NCBI RefSeq assembly: GCF_001902145.1
Contig: NZ_MRST01000012.1
Coordinates: forward strand, 17,283 to 81,282
Source: Pseudomonas fluorescens
Lineage (GTDB): Bacteria > Pseudomonadota > Gammaproteobacteria > Pseudomonadales > Pseudomonadaceae
Length of the DNA stretch: 64,000 nucleotides
Direction of reading: 5' to 3'
The position numbers were made by a program, and so were the translations under genes. The notes below the pieces were generated by a model that saw nothing but the letters and a program-made list of their open reading frames with translations, ran no database searches and had not been told where the DNA came from. Every line of letters starts with the position of its first letter. Position 1 is the stretch's first letter. Positions 7,958 through 16,284 of this stretch are shown here, piece after piece.

Positions 7958-9055
7958 GTCTGCCAGAGGGTTCCTACCTTCCCAGGCCTTGTCAAAATGC
8001 GCCCGCACCACCGCTTCCGGGAGTGCATTGATATCCGGCCAGTGCCAATGAGGCGTCTGGTCTTTGTCGATCAGGCGCGCCCGAACCCCTTCGGCGAATT
8101 CCGGATGACGGCAGCAGTTGAGGCTCAGGGTGTATTCCATCTCGAACACCTGGGCCAATGAGAGGTGACGGGCACGCTGGAGCTGTTCCCACACAAGGTG
8201 CGCCGTCAGTGGGCAGCCCTCACTGAGGGTTTTGCCGGCCCGGCTCAATAGCGGGTCGTTGTGGTCGCGCAGCAGGCTCAAGGCTCGCCAGGCACACCGC
8301 ACATCTCCTACATCCAGCCATTCGTCGATCTGTGCGCGGCGCGGTAGCCATTGCGCTTCGGGCTGATCGCTGATTGCCTCCTGCGCCAGGGCCTTGAGCA
8401 AGCTGTTGAGTTGCATCGCGCTCTGTTCCTGCCAGTTCAGCTGCAGCAGGCCATCGATCAGATCATCTTGCTGGTCATCACGCAGGAAACGGTCGGCCAG
8501 GCCCAAGTCCAGCGCGTCGCGACCGTTGATATGGGCGCCGGTGAGGCCCAGGAACAGGCCGAGCTTGCCTGGCAAGCGGGACAAGAACCAACTGGCACCC
8601 ACATCCGGGTACAAGCCAATGCTGATCTCGGGCATGGCCAAACGACTGCTTGGCGTAACGATACGCACGGCGGCGCTTTGCAACAGGCCCATGCCACCGC
8701 CCAACACATAACCGTGGCCCCAGCAGATCAACGGCTTTGGGTAGGTGTGCAGGCGGTAGTCAAGACGATATTCGGCAGCAAAAAACTCAGCGGCCAGGGC
8801 CGGAACTTCGCCGGGCTGTTCACGGCAAGCATGGGCCAGGCTGCGAACTTCGCCACCGGCGCAAAAGGCTTTGGGGCCGTTACCGCGTAGCAGCACGCAG
8901 ACGATCTGCGGATCTTTGGCCCAGGCCTCCATGCGCTCATCCAGGGCCAGAATCATTGGCAGGGAGAGGGCGTTAAGGGACTTTGGCGCGTCCAGGCTGG
9001 CGATACCGATGCGAGCGCCGCCACTGCCGGTCAGTTCTTCGAAATGCAGGTTCAT
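7943..9055 (-). CDS. Enoyl-CoA hydratase/isomerase family, 3-hydroxyisobutyryl-CoA hydrolase type
   Basis: Crotonase-fold enzyme, 370 residues. That length and the C-terminal extension (EFAEGVRARLIDKDQTPHW) point to 3-hydroxyisobutyryl-CoA hydrolase of valine catabolism rather than a simple hydratase (about 260 residues). Visible: the N-terminal oxyanion-hole region NGPKAFCAGGEVRSLA, the second one CWGHGYVLGGGMGLLQSA, and PEISIGLYPDVGASWFLSRL with the hydrolase-type Glu and Asp. Start at ATG 9055 (MNLHFEELTG). It converges with and slightly overlaps the upstream-listed exported protein gene. Confidence 0.82.
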   Translation of the reverse strand: MNLHFEELTGSGGARIGIASLDAPKSLNALSLPMILALDERMEAWAKDPQIVCVLLRGNGPKAFCAGGEVRSLAHACREQPGEVPALAAEFFAAEYRLDYRLHTYPKPLICWGHGYVLGGGMGLLQSAAVRIVTPSSRLAMPEISIGLYPDVGASWFLSRLPGKLGLFLGLTGAHINGRDALDLGLADRFLRDDQQDDLIDGLLQLNWQEQSAMQLNSLLKALAQEAISDQPEAQWLPRRAQIDEWLDVGDVRCAWRALSLLRDHNDPLLSRAGKTLSEGCPLTAHLVWEQLQRARHLSLAQVFEMEYTLSLNCCRHPEFAEGVRARLIDKDQTPHWHWPDINALPEAVVRAHFDKAWEGRNPLADLSDY

Positions 9056-9191
9056 CGTGACCTCAATCGAGAAGGTGAAGGATGAGTATGATCCCTTCGT
9101 GAGAAAGTGCCGGTGCTGTGTCAGATCAATTGACAAGCGGGGTCGGCTTTCCTAGGGTTCGCCTCATTCTTTTTTACAAGACAATTCAACT

Positions 9192-9884
9192 ATGACCGAT
9201 GGCGACCGTATCAAACTCGAACCCAGCTGGAAGCACGCTCTGCGTGAGGAGTTCGAGAAGCCTTACATGGCGCAATTGCGCGAGTTTCTGTGCCAGGAGC
9301 ATGCCGCTGGCAAAGAGATCTACCCGCCCGGCCCATTGATTTTCAACGCACTCAATTCAACACCGCTGGACAAGGTCAAGGTGGTGATCCTCGGGCAGGA
9401 CCCCTACCACGGCCCGGGCCAGGCCCACGGCCTGTGCTTCTCGGTGCAACCGGGCGTGCCAGCGCCGCCGTCGCTGGTCAATATCTATAAAGAGCTCAAG
9501 CGCGACCTGAACATCGACATCCCCAACCACGGCTACCTGCAAAGCTGGGCCGACCAGGGCGTGCTGATGCTCAACACCACCATGACCGTGGAGCGCGCCA
9601 ACGCCAACGCCCATGCGGGCAAGGGTTGGCAGTTCTTTACCGATCGGATTATCGAGGTAGTCAGCGAGCATCAGCCGCACCTGGTGTTCCTGCTGTGGGG
9701 CGCCCATGCTCAAAGCAAGCAGAAGCTCATCGACGCCACCAAGCATCTGGTGCTGACCTCGGTGCATCCGTCGCCGTTGTCGGCGTATCGCGGGTTTCTG
9801 GGCTGCGGGCATTTCAGCCGGGCCAACAAGTTTCTCGAGCAGAATGGCGAGGCCCCCATCGAGTGGCGTTTGCCACCGGTCTGA
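9192..9884 (+). CDS. ung: Uracil-DNA glycosylase
   Basis: Removes uracil from DNA as the first step of base-excision repair. 230 residues, normal for family 1. Motifs: [20 protein letters not shown] with catalytic Asp70 (GQDPYHG), [15 protein letters not shown], and the leucine-loop motif [20 protein letters not shown] with the catalytic His. ATG at 9192. It lies divergent from the hydratase-family gene and convergent with the AbrB-like gene. Confidence 0.97.
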   Translation: MTDGDRIKLEPSWKHALREEFEKPYMAQLREFLCQEHAAGKEIYPPGPLIFNALNSTPLDKVKVVILGQDPYHGPGQAHGLCFSVQPGVPAPPSLVNIYKELKRDLNIDIPNHGYLQSWADQGVLMLNTTMTVERANANAHAGKGWQFFTDRIIEVVSEHQPHLVFLLWGAHAQSKQKLIDATKHLVLTSVHPSPLSAYRGFLGCGHFSRANKFLEQNGEAPIEWRLPPV

Positions 9885-9896
9885 GGCCTGGCACAT

Positions 9897-10952
9897 TCAA
9901 CATGTGGGAGGTTTTAGAGGGGGGTCGGGCTGACGGTTCCAGTGCCGAAACAAAGGCTCGGCCAAGAACAGCACGAACAACAAGCGCATCACCTGCATCG
10001 CCGTCACCAAGGGCACCGACAGCTGCAGGGTTTCAGCTGTCAGGCTCATCTCAGCGATACCGCCTGGCATCATGCCCAGGGTCAGTGATCGCAGATCGAG
10101 GTGAGTGAGGGCGCTCAAGCCCACCGCCGCTAACGTCGCCAGCAGCATGGTCAATGCCGTGCCAATCAAGGTGCGGCCCATGAATGAGGGCGCGCGACGG
10201 AAGAACTGCCGATTGAAGTGGCAGCCCAAACCGCTGCCGATCAACCATTGGCCGATCTGGCTGCCGCCGTCGGGCAGGCCAATGTGTAAATCCCAGGTCA
10301 CACTGGCGATCGCACTCACCAGCAATGGCCCGAACAGCCAAGGGTTGGGTTGGCGCAAGCGTTGCCAGCCCCAGGCAACCAGCGCACCCACCGGAAACAG
10401 CAGGGCCAGCCAGGCCCAGTCCACCGGCGCCGGATGGAACTGCGGCGCGCCGCCTCCGAGCAAATACTTGAAGATCGCCGGCACACACAGCACCACCACC
10501 AGCACACGCAGGCTTTGCCCTGCCGCCACTCGGCTAAGTATTGCGCCATTGCGGGCGCCGAGGTTGACCATCTCCCCGGAACCGCCCGGCATGCTGGAGA
10601 AAAACGCCGTGGCGCGGTCTTCCCCGCTGCGGCGCATCAACCACACGCCGACCACGCTCGACAAGCTGGTGACCAGTGCACCGAAGAAGATCAGGCCGAA
10701 GTGGCTCATCACCTGCTCGATCACCAGTGGGGTGAAGTGCAGGCCAATGCCGATGCCCACCACCCATTGGCCGCATTTGCGCCCGCCGGGAATCTCCGCC
10801 AATTGCCAGGGCGTCAGGCAGCGCACCAGGATGATCGCCAGCAACGAGCCGACCATGTACGGCAACGGCCAGCCGACCAGGCTGGCCAGGTAACCGCCGG
10901 CCAGGCCGACCAGCGGTGTTCCCCACCAATGTTTAAAGGTGACCTCAGACAT
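9897..10952 (-). CDS. AbrB family membrane protein (COG3180)
   Basis: 351-residue integral membrane protein of the family often annotated AbrB or ammonia monooxygenase-like, made of two repeats of about five helices. Each repeat carries the family GG motif: VGIGIGLHFTP...MPGGSGEMVNLGA in the first and IGSGLGCHFNRQF...MMPGGIAEMSL in the second. The role is not known; it is a likely transporter. Start at ATG 10952 (MSEVTFKHWWGTPLVG) overlaps the end of tctA by 8 bases, so it is the last gene of the tct operon and probably acts with it. Confidence 0.8.
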   Translation of the reverse strand: MSEVTFKHWWGTPLVGLAGGYLASLVGWPLPYMVGSLLAIILVRCLTPWQLAEIPGGRKCGQWVVGIGIGLHFTPLVIEQVMSHFGLIFFGALVTSLSSVVGVWLMRRSGEDRATAFFSSMPGGSGEMVNLGARNGAILSRVAAGQSLRVLVVVLCVPAIFKYLLGGGAPQFHPAPVDWAWLALLFPVGALVAWGWQRLRQPNPWLFGPLLVSAIASVTWDLHIGLPDGGSQIGQWLIGSGLGCHFNRQFFRRAPSFMGRTLIGTALTMLLATLAAVGLSALTHLDLRSLTLGMMPGGIAEMSLTAETLQLSVPLVTAMQVMRLLFVLFLAEPLFRHWNRQPDPPLKPPTC

Positions 10953-12459
10953 CGGCCAGGGCACGACGCTGTTGCACGCGTTTACGCCAGATACGCAGCA
11001 GCGGTACAAGCAGCATGATTGCGGTCAGCACCCAGACGCCGAAGGTGATCGGGCTCGACCACAGGATTTCCAGCGCACCGTTGGAGATCGACAGCGCACG
11101 GCGCAGGTTCTGCTCCATCAAACCGCCGAGGATAAAGCCCAGCAGCAGCGGCGACAGCGGGAAGTCCAGCTTGCGCAGGATGTAGCCGAAGATGCCGATG
11201 GCGATCATCAGGAACAGATCGAAGGTGGTGGCATGCACGGCGTACACGCCAATCGCGGTGATGATGGCGATCACCGGCACCAGCGCCCAGTTCGGCACGG
11301 CGAGGATACGGGTGAAGATACGGATCATCGGGATGTTGAGCACGACCAGCATGATGTTGGCGATGAACAACGAGGCGATCAGGCCCCAGACAATGTCCGG
11401 TTGCTGTTGGAACAGCAATGGGCCGGGGGTGATGTTGTACAGCGACAGGGCGCCGATCATCACCGCCGTGGTGCCCGAGCCAGGAACGCCGAGAGTCAGC
11501 ATCGGTACCATGGCGCCGCAGACCGACGCGCCGATCGCGGTTTCAGGGGCGGCCAGGCCGCGCATGTCGCCCTGACCAAATTTGCCGCTGGCGCCTGCGA
11601 TGCGTTTCTCGGTCATGTAGGCAACGGCCGAGGCCATGGTCGCACCAGCGCCCGGCAATACGCCTATGATAAAGCCCGACACGCCGCAACGAAGATTCAC
11701 GGTGAGCACCGACAAGGCTTCCTTGACGTTGAACATCATGCGCCCTGTGGCTTTCACCGCTTCCTGGCCACGGTGGGTTTTTTCCAGCAGCAAGAGAATC
11801 TCACTGATAGAGAACAGGCCGAGCACCAGAACCACGAACTGGATACCGTCGGTCAGGTGAATATTGTCGCCGGTAAAGCGGTACACACCGCTGTTGGCGT
11901 CGATGCCCACACACGACAGGAACAAGCCGATCAGCGCCGCGACAAAGGTCTTCAACGGTTTGTCACCGGCCATGCCGCCCAGGCAGACAATCGCAAACAC
12001 CATCAGGACGAAATATTCCGCCGGGCCGAAAGCAATCGCCCACTTGGCCAGCAGCGGAGCGAACAGCACCATGCCGCAGGTAGCGATAAACGCGCCGATG
12101 AACGAACTCCACGCCGACAACGACAGCGCCACGCCAGCCAGGCCTTTGCGGGCCATCGGGTAGCCGTCGAGGGTGGTCATCACGGTGGACGCTTCGCCCG
12201 GGATGTTCAGCAGAATCGAACTGATGCGGCCGCCGTATTCGCAGCCCAGGTACACGGCTGCCAGCAGGATCAGCGCCGATTCTGGCGGCAAGCCCAGGGC
12301 GAAGGCGATGGGGATCAACAGTGCCACGCCGTTGATCGGGCCCAGGCCCGGTAACAGGCCGACCACGGTGCCAATCAGGGTGCCGCACAACGCGGTCACC
12401 AGGTTATAGGGGCTCAGCGCAACGCCGAAACCCTGGCCCAAATAGCCAAAAGTATCCAT
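10945..12459 (-). CDS. tctA: Tripartite tricarboxylate transporter, large membrane subunit TctA
   Basis: Large permease (504 residues, about 12 membrane segments) of the TTT family, which imports citrate or other tricarboxylates with the cation gradient. Family signatures: NLVTALCGTLIGTVVGLLPG at the N-terminus with LLPGLGPINGVALLIPI, and the matching second-half motif GFIIGVLPGAGATMASAVAY. ATG 12459 is 1 base after the tctB stop, and its end overlaps the AbrB-like gene. Gene order opdH-tctC-tctB-tctA matches the P. aeruginosa citrate uptake locus. Confidence 0.93.
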   Translation of the reverse strand: MDTFGYLGQGFGVALSPYNLVTALCGTLIGTVVGLLPGLGPINGVALLIPIAFALGLPPESALILLAAVYLGCEYGGRISSILLNIPGEASTVMTTLDGYPMARKGLAGVALSLSAWSSFIGAFIATCGMVLFAPLLAKWAIAFGPAEYFVLMVFAIVCLGGMAGDKPLKTFVAALIGLFLSCVGIDANSGVYRFTGDNIHLTDGIQFVVLVLGLFSISEILLLLEKTHRGQEAVKATGRMMFNVKEALSVLTVNLRCGVSGFIIGVLPGAGATMASAVAYMTEKRIAGASGKFGQGDMRGLAAPETAIGASVCGAMVPMLTLGVPGSGTTAVMIGALSLYNITPGPLLFQQQPDIVWGLIASLFIANIMLVVLNIPMIRIFTRILAVPNWALVPVIAIITAIGVYAVHATTFDLFLMIAIGIFGYILRKLDFPLSPLLLGFILGGLMEQNLRRALSISNGALEILWSSPITFGVWVLTAIMLLVPLLRIWRKRVQQRRALADV

Positions 12460-12460
12460 A

Positions 12461-12919
12461 TCAGTTCTCCAGAACGTCGAGCAGGCCGAGGGGCAACGGT
12501 ACGTCCATGGTTTTATCGAACAGCAGATAAAGACCGACGCTCATCAAGGTGATGATCACCACGCTGGGGAACCAGCGGCCGCCGTACAGCCGTGCCATCG
12601 GAATACCGATCAGCATGCTGCTGAGAATGAAACCCAAGGATTCGAATGTGCCGGCAAACACCAGCAGCAGGGCCACACAGATGCCGATCTTGATCAACGC
12701 GGGTTGATCCAGCGCGGGTTCATCGTCGGTGTGTTTGGTCGCCTGCGGGCGAATCATCATGTAGATGAGCGCCAGGCCCATCAGCCCGAGCAACAGCAGG
12801 GGGAAGGCTCTCGGCCCTACGGGTTCGTAGGAAAAGGCCGCCTGATACGGCCAGGCCATCAGTGCCAGGCCGATACAGGCAAGCAATAGCACGGCAGCGA
12901 AAATGCGTTGTAAGAGCAT
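12461..12919 (-). CDS. tctB: Tripartite tricarboxylate transporter, small membrane subunit TctB
   Basis: 152 residues with four hydrophobic helices: 5-25 (IFAAVLLLACIGLALMAWPY), 37-56, about 75-100 and 120-145. This is the expected TctB layout. The start was taken at ATG 12919 (MLLQRIFAAVLL) because the longer frame runs into the REP element. TctB assembles with TctA in the inner membrane. Separated from tctC by the REP doublet, which may alter relative expression within the operon. Confidence 0.88.
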   Translation of the reverse strand: MLLQRIFAAVLLLACIGLALMAWPYQAAFSYEPVGPRAFPLLLLGLMGLALIYMMIRPQATKHTDDEPALDQPALIKIGICVALLLVFAGTFESLGFILSSMLIGIPMARLYGGRWFPSVVIITLMSVGLYLLFDKTMDVPLPLGLLDVLEN

Positions 12920-12940
12920 AGAAAACTCCAAGGCCCCTCT

Positions 12941-13041
12941 TGTAGGAGCGAGCTTGCTCGCGAAAAACGTCAACGATAACGCGTGCTCTCTGGACGCACG
13001 TGGATGTCCTTGGGTTCTTCGCGAGCAAGCTCGCTCCTACA
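12941..13041. repeat. REP doublet (REPIN) between tctC and tctB
   Basis: Two inverted copies of a 25-base REP sequence: TGTAGGAGCGAGCTTGCTCG(CGAA) at 12941-12964 and its reverse complement at 13018-13041, each itself palindromic (GCGAGCTTGCTCGC), separated by about 53 bases. This is the classic REPIN layout of fluorescent pseudomonads, moved by RAYT transposases. It sits inside the tct operon. Confidence 0.92.
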
Positions 13042-13066
13042 GGGGCATTACACAAAAGAGGGGCGA

Positions 13067-14050
13067 TTACTGGATCAGGCCGAACTCTTTGGCCAGCACT
13101 TTGTAGTCAGCCACTTGTTTCTTCACGTAGGTGTCCAGCTCCTGGCCCGTCATGGCGAACGGGAACAGCTCGCGCTGGTCACGCAGCTTGGCGAACTCCT
13201 CGGAAGCCAGCAGTTTGTCGAAGGCGTCTTTCCACCAGGCGTAGTCGGCATCGCTGACTTTTGGCCCCAGGTAGAAGCCACGCACCACCGGCCAGACGAT
13301 GTCGTAGCCTTGCTCTTTGGCGGTCGGAATATCCTTCATTTCCGGCTCATCCAGGCGCTTCTCGGAGAACACCGCCAGCAGGCGCATATCGCCGCTCTGG
13401 ATATGCGGCATGGAGTCGGAGATGTCGGTACTGCCTACCTGGATATGACCGCCCAGCAGGGCCGTGGCGATTTCACCGCCCCCCTCAAGAGCCACGTAAC
13501 GCAGCTCGCGCGGGTTGATCCCGGCGGCCTTGGCGATCAGCGCGGTTTGCATCCAGTCCTGGCTGCCGACGGTGCCGCCGGAGCCGATCACCACGCTGCC
13601 CGGGTCTTTCTTCAGGGCTTTTACCAGGTCATCGAGGGTCTTGTAGGGCGAGTCGCTTTTCACCGCGATGGCGCCATAGCTGGTGCCCACTGCCGCCAAC
13701 CAGCGCACGGCGCTTTCATCAAAACGGCCGAACTTGCCCTGGGCCAGGTTCAGCAGCGAACCGCTCGACCAGGCGACCAACGTGCCGGCATCCGCAGGGC
13801 GCTGGGCGACGACCGCGTTGTAGGCTACCGCGCCCACGCCGCCTGGCATGTAGGTCACACGCATCGGCTTGGTCAGCAGCTTTTGGTTCACCAGCGCGCT
13901 TTGCGCCAGTTTGCAGGTCAGGTCAAAACCGCCGCCAGGGGAGGCCGGGGCGATGCATTCCGGACGCTTGGGTTCGTCGGCAGCCAGCAGTTGGCCGGCG
14001 AACAGCATGCAGCCGGCGGTGAGGGCAAATTTACGCAGTGAAGGGGTCAT
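13067..14050 (-). CDS. tctC: Tripartite tricarboxylate transporter substrate-binding protein TctC
   Basis: Periplasmic solute receptor, 327 residues, of the Bug/TctC family; it captures citrate-type substrates for TctAB. Signal peptide MTPSLRKFALTAGCMLFAGQ with cleavage near LLAADEPKRPEC. Family features: ECIAPASPGGGFDLTCKLA (substrate loop with Pro-Gly-Gly-Gly), MRVTYMPGGVGAVAYNAV and VIGSGGTVGSQDWM. ATG 14050 chosen over 14062 because GGAGA lies 7 bases before it. Downstream of opdH with a 33-base gap. Confidence 0.93.
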   Translation of the reverse strand: MTPSLRKFALTAGCMLFAGQLLAADEPKRPECIAPASPGGGFDLTCKLAQSALVNQKLLTKPMRVTYMPGGVGAVAYNAVVAQRPADAGTLVAWSSGSLLNLAQGKFGRFDESAVRWLAAVGTSYGAIAVKSDSPYKTLDDLVKALKKDPGSVVIGSGGTVGSQDWMQTALIAKAAGINPRELRYVALEGGGEIATALLGGHIQVGSTDISDSMPHIQSGDMRLLAVFSEKRLDEPEMKDIPTAKEQGYDIVWPVVRGFYLGPKVSDADYAWWKDAFDKLLASEEFAKLRDQRELFPFAMTGQELDTYVKKQVADYKVLAKEFGLIQ

Positions 14051-14083
14051 GGCGATCTCCATCGTTTTTGTTATGAGGGGGTA

Positions 14084-15376
14084 CTACCAAAGTGCGACGC
14101 TATAGCTGACCAGCAAGCGCATTTCATCCGCATCACGGGCCGAGTAGTTGGAACGATAGGTGGCGTTACGCAGGCGCACAGCCACATCTTTGAACGTACC
14201 GCTTTGCACCACGTACTTGATCTCGCTGTTGCGTTCCCACTCCTTGCCGGTCTCGCCGTTCTTGAGCTTGATGTTGTCACCCGAGAGGTAACGGCTCATG
14301 AAACTCAAGCCAGGAATGCCCAGCTTGGCGAAATCGTAGTCGTAACGTGCCTGCCAGGAGCGTTCTTCGGCGCCGGCAAAATCGTTGATCTGCACGAAGT
14401 TGACCAGGTACGGGTCGCTGCCATCCACATACGGGAAGGCGCTGTCACCGGACATGTGCTGGTAGCCGGCGCTGAGCTTATGGCCATTTAGGGCATAGCT
14501 GAACAGGCCGTTGAGGGACTTGTTGTCGATATTGCCGCCGTGGGCCGAGCCGGTGTCATCGCTGATTGCCAGTCGCAGGTCGGCGGCGAAGGTGCCAGGG
14601 CCCATCGGGCGTGATGCGACCATGCCTAGGAAGTGCTGGCGGTAGACGTCGTCGAGTTGGGCGAAGTGGTAGCTGCCGGTGATCTTGTCGGCGAACTTGT
14701 AGTCGACGCCACCGAAGTTGAAGTGCTTGCCGGTGGCACCGCTGAGGAAGCGGCTGTTCTTGTTATTGAGCGCGATGTCTTCGTAGTTGGTGTCGTCACG
14801 GTCCTTGGCTTTGTCCAGGCGGCCACCGGTGAACACCAGGTTCTTGAATTCCTTGGAGGTGATCAAGCCACCGTTGAAAGTCTGTGGCAGGATGCGCCCG
14901 TCGTTGGGCTTGAGGATCGGCAGTTCGGGGATCAGCGAGCCGATCTTAAGCTCAGTCGCCGAGATTTTCACTTTGCCGGTCAGGCCCAGCTTGGAGTACT
15001 CGTTGGCGGCGCGCCCGTCATCGTGAGTCGGCAGCAGGCCGGTGCCGGTGCGGTCGGGGCTGGAGTCGAGCTTGACCCCGAGCATGCCCAACGCATCCAC
15101 GCCAAAGCCGACGGTGCCGTCGGTGTAGCCCGATTGCACGTTGAGCATGAAGCCCTGGGCCCATTCGTCGCGCTTGGATTGCTGCGCACTGGTACCGTCG
15201 CGAAAGTCGCGGTTGAAGTACATGTTGCGGGTTTCCAGGGTCGCGCTGCTGTCTTCGAAGAAGGCAGCCTGGCTGAGCGGCGAAAAGCCGGCAAGGGCGG
15301 CGGCACTGGCGAGGGCGGTGTGGGTCAGGCGGGAAGAGCGAACAGGCGGGCAAGCCTGTGGCTGTGTCGACAGCAT
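14084..15376 (-). CDS. opdH: OprD family porin, OpdH type
   Basis: 430-residue outer-membrane channel of the OprD family with a signal peptide ending at LAGFSPLSQAAFFEDSS. OprD-family marks: the N-terminal FFEDSSATLETRNMYFNRDF strand, many alternating beta strands and the C-terminal aromatic sequence LLVSYSVALW for outer-membrane insertion. Placement at the head of tctCBA and divergent from tctDE equals the opdH locus of P. aeruginosa, where OpdH takes up cis-aconitate and other tricarboxylates. The symbol is assigned from context. Confidence 0.88.
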   Translation of the reverse strand: MLSTQPQACPPVRSSRLTHTALASAAALAGFSPLSQAAFFEDSSATLETRNMYFNRDFRDGTSAQQSKRDEWAQGFMLNVQSGYTDGTVGFGVDALGMLGVKLDSSPDRTGTGLLPTHDDGRAANEYSKLGLTGKVKISATELKIGSLIPELPILKPNDGRILPQTFNGGLITSKEFKNLVFTGGRLDKAKDRDDTNYEDIALNNKNSRFLSGATGKHFNFGGVDYKFADKITGSYHFAQLDDVYRQHFLGMVASRPMGPGTFAADLRLAISDDTGSAHGGNIDNKSLNGLFSYALNGHKLSAGYQHMSGDSAFPYVDGSDPYLVNFVQINDFAGAEERSWQARYDYDFAKLGIPGLSFMSRYLSGDNIKLKNGETGKEWERNSEIKYVVQSGTFKDVAVRLRNATYRSNYSARDADEMRLLVSYSVALW

Positions 15377-15497
15377 CGTGGTGTACTCCGTTATTGTTCT
15401 TATTTTGACGAAAACGCATCGAGGCGTTTTTCGGTCGCTACGGATCAGATAGCTCGGCGGGCATAGACCACCGTAGGTTGGATGCTAAAGGGCGAAG

Positions 15498-15530
15498 CTT
15501 TCACTAACCTTTCAATCGCCTTTCAATGTT
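15498..15530. promoter_or_regulatory. Three tandem 11-bp repeats, putative TctD box
   Basis: CTTTCACTAAC, CTTTCAATCGC and CTTTCAATGTT follow each other without a gap between the divergent opdH and tctD genes. Direct repeats with about one helical turn spacing are the usual target of OmpR/PhoB-type response regulators such as TctD. Binding is inferred. Confidence 0.65.
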
Positions 15531-15612
15531 TTCGGGCTTCACAGGCCAGGTTGCGGCTGTAAACTGCCGGGCAAAGCGTGGCGCCGACCACCCCTGAACG
15601 AGGTAGAAATCC

Positions 15613-16284
15613 ATGCGTGTCCTTCTGGTTGAAGACCATCTGCAGCTCGCCGAAAGTGTCGCCCAAGCGCTCAAGAGCATGGGTTTGACCGTTGATGTGT
15701 TGCATGACGGCGTGGCGGCGGACCTGGCCTTGAGCAGCGAGGAATACGCCGCGGTGATCCTGGACGTAGGGTTGCCGCGCCTGGATGGTTTCGAGGTGCT
15801 CGCGCGTTTGCGAGCGCGTGGAAAAAACCTGCCAGTGCTGATGCTGACCGCGCGCAGTGATGTAAAAGATCGCGTGCACGGCCTGAACCTGGGCGCCGAT
15901 GACTACCTGGCCAAACCGTTTGAACTCACGGAACTCGAAGCACGGGTCAAGGCGCTGTTGCGGCGCAGCGTGTTGGGCGGCGAGCGCCAGCAGGCCTGCG
16001 GTGTGTTGGTGTACGACCTCGATACCCGGCGCTTCACGGTCGCAGGCGAACTGATGACCTTGACGTCCCGAGAACAAGCGGTGCTCGAAGCCTTGATTGC
16101 CCGGCCGGGCCGCGTGATGAGCAAGGAACAATTGGCTTCCCAGGTTTTCGGCCTGGACGAGGAGGCCAGCCCCGACGCTATCGAAATCTACGTACATCGC
16201 CTGCGCAAGAAGCTCGATGGCCAGCCCATCGCCATCGTCACCTTCCGCGGCCTTGGCTATTTGCTGGAAGCCCGTGATGCATAA
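15613..16284 (+). CDS. tctD: Response regulator TctD (OmpR type)
   Basis: DNA-binding regulator of the tricarboxylate transport genes, 223 residues. Receiver domain 1-115 with acidic pocket E7/D8, phospho-acceptor Asp51 (VILDVGLPRLDG), Thr in MLTARSD and Lys in DDYLAKPF. The C-terminal winged helix has LTSREQAVLEALIARPG and EIYVHRLRKKL. ATG 15613. Divergent from opdH; its last 8 bases overlap tctE, so the two are coupled. Confidence 0.93.
   Translation: MRVLLVEDHLQLAESVAQALKSMGLTVDVLHDGVAADLALSSEEYAAVILDVGLPRLDGFEVLARLRARGKNLPVLMLTARSDVKDRVHGLNLGADDYLAKPFELTELEARVKALLRRSVLGGERQQACGVLVYDLDTRRFTVAGELMTLTSREQAVLEALIARPGRVMSKEQLASQVFGLDEEASPDAIEIYVHRLRKKLDGQPIAIVTFRGLGYLLEARDA

Noticed and set aside
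10939..12354. Very long open frame on the plus strand opposite tctA
   Set aside because: Composition is Gln/His/Asp/Arg-rich as expected from antisense of a high-GC membrane protein gene; tctA is clearly the real gene.
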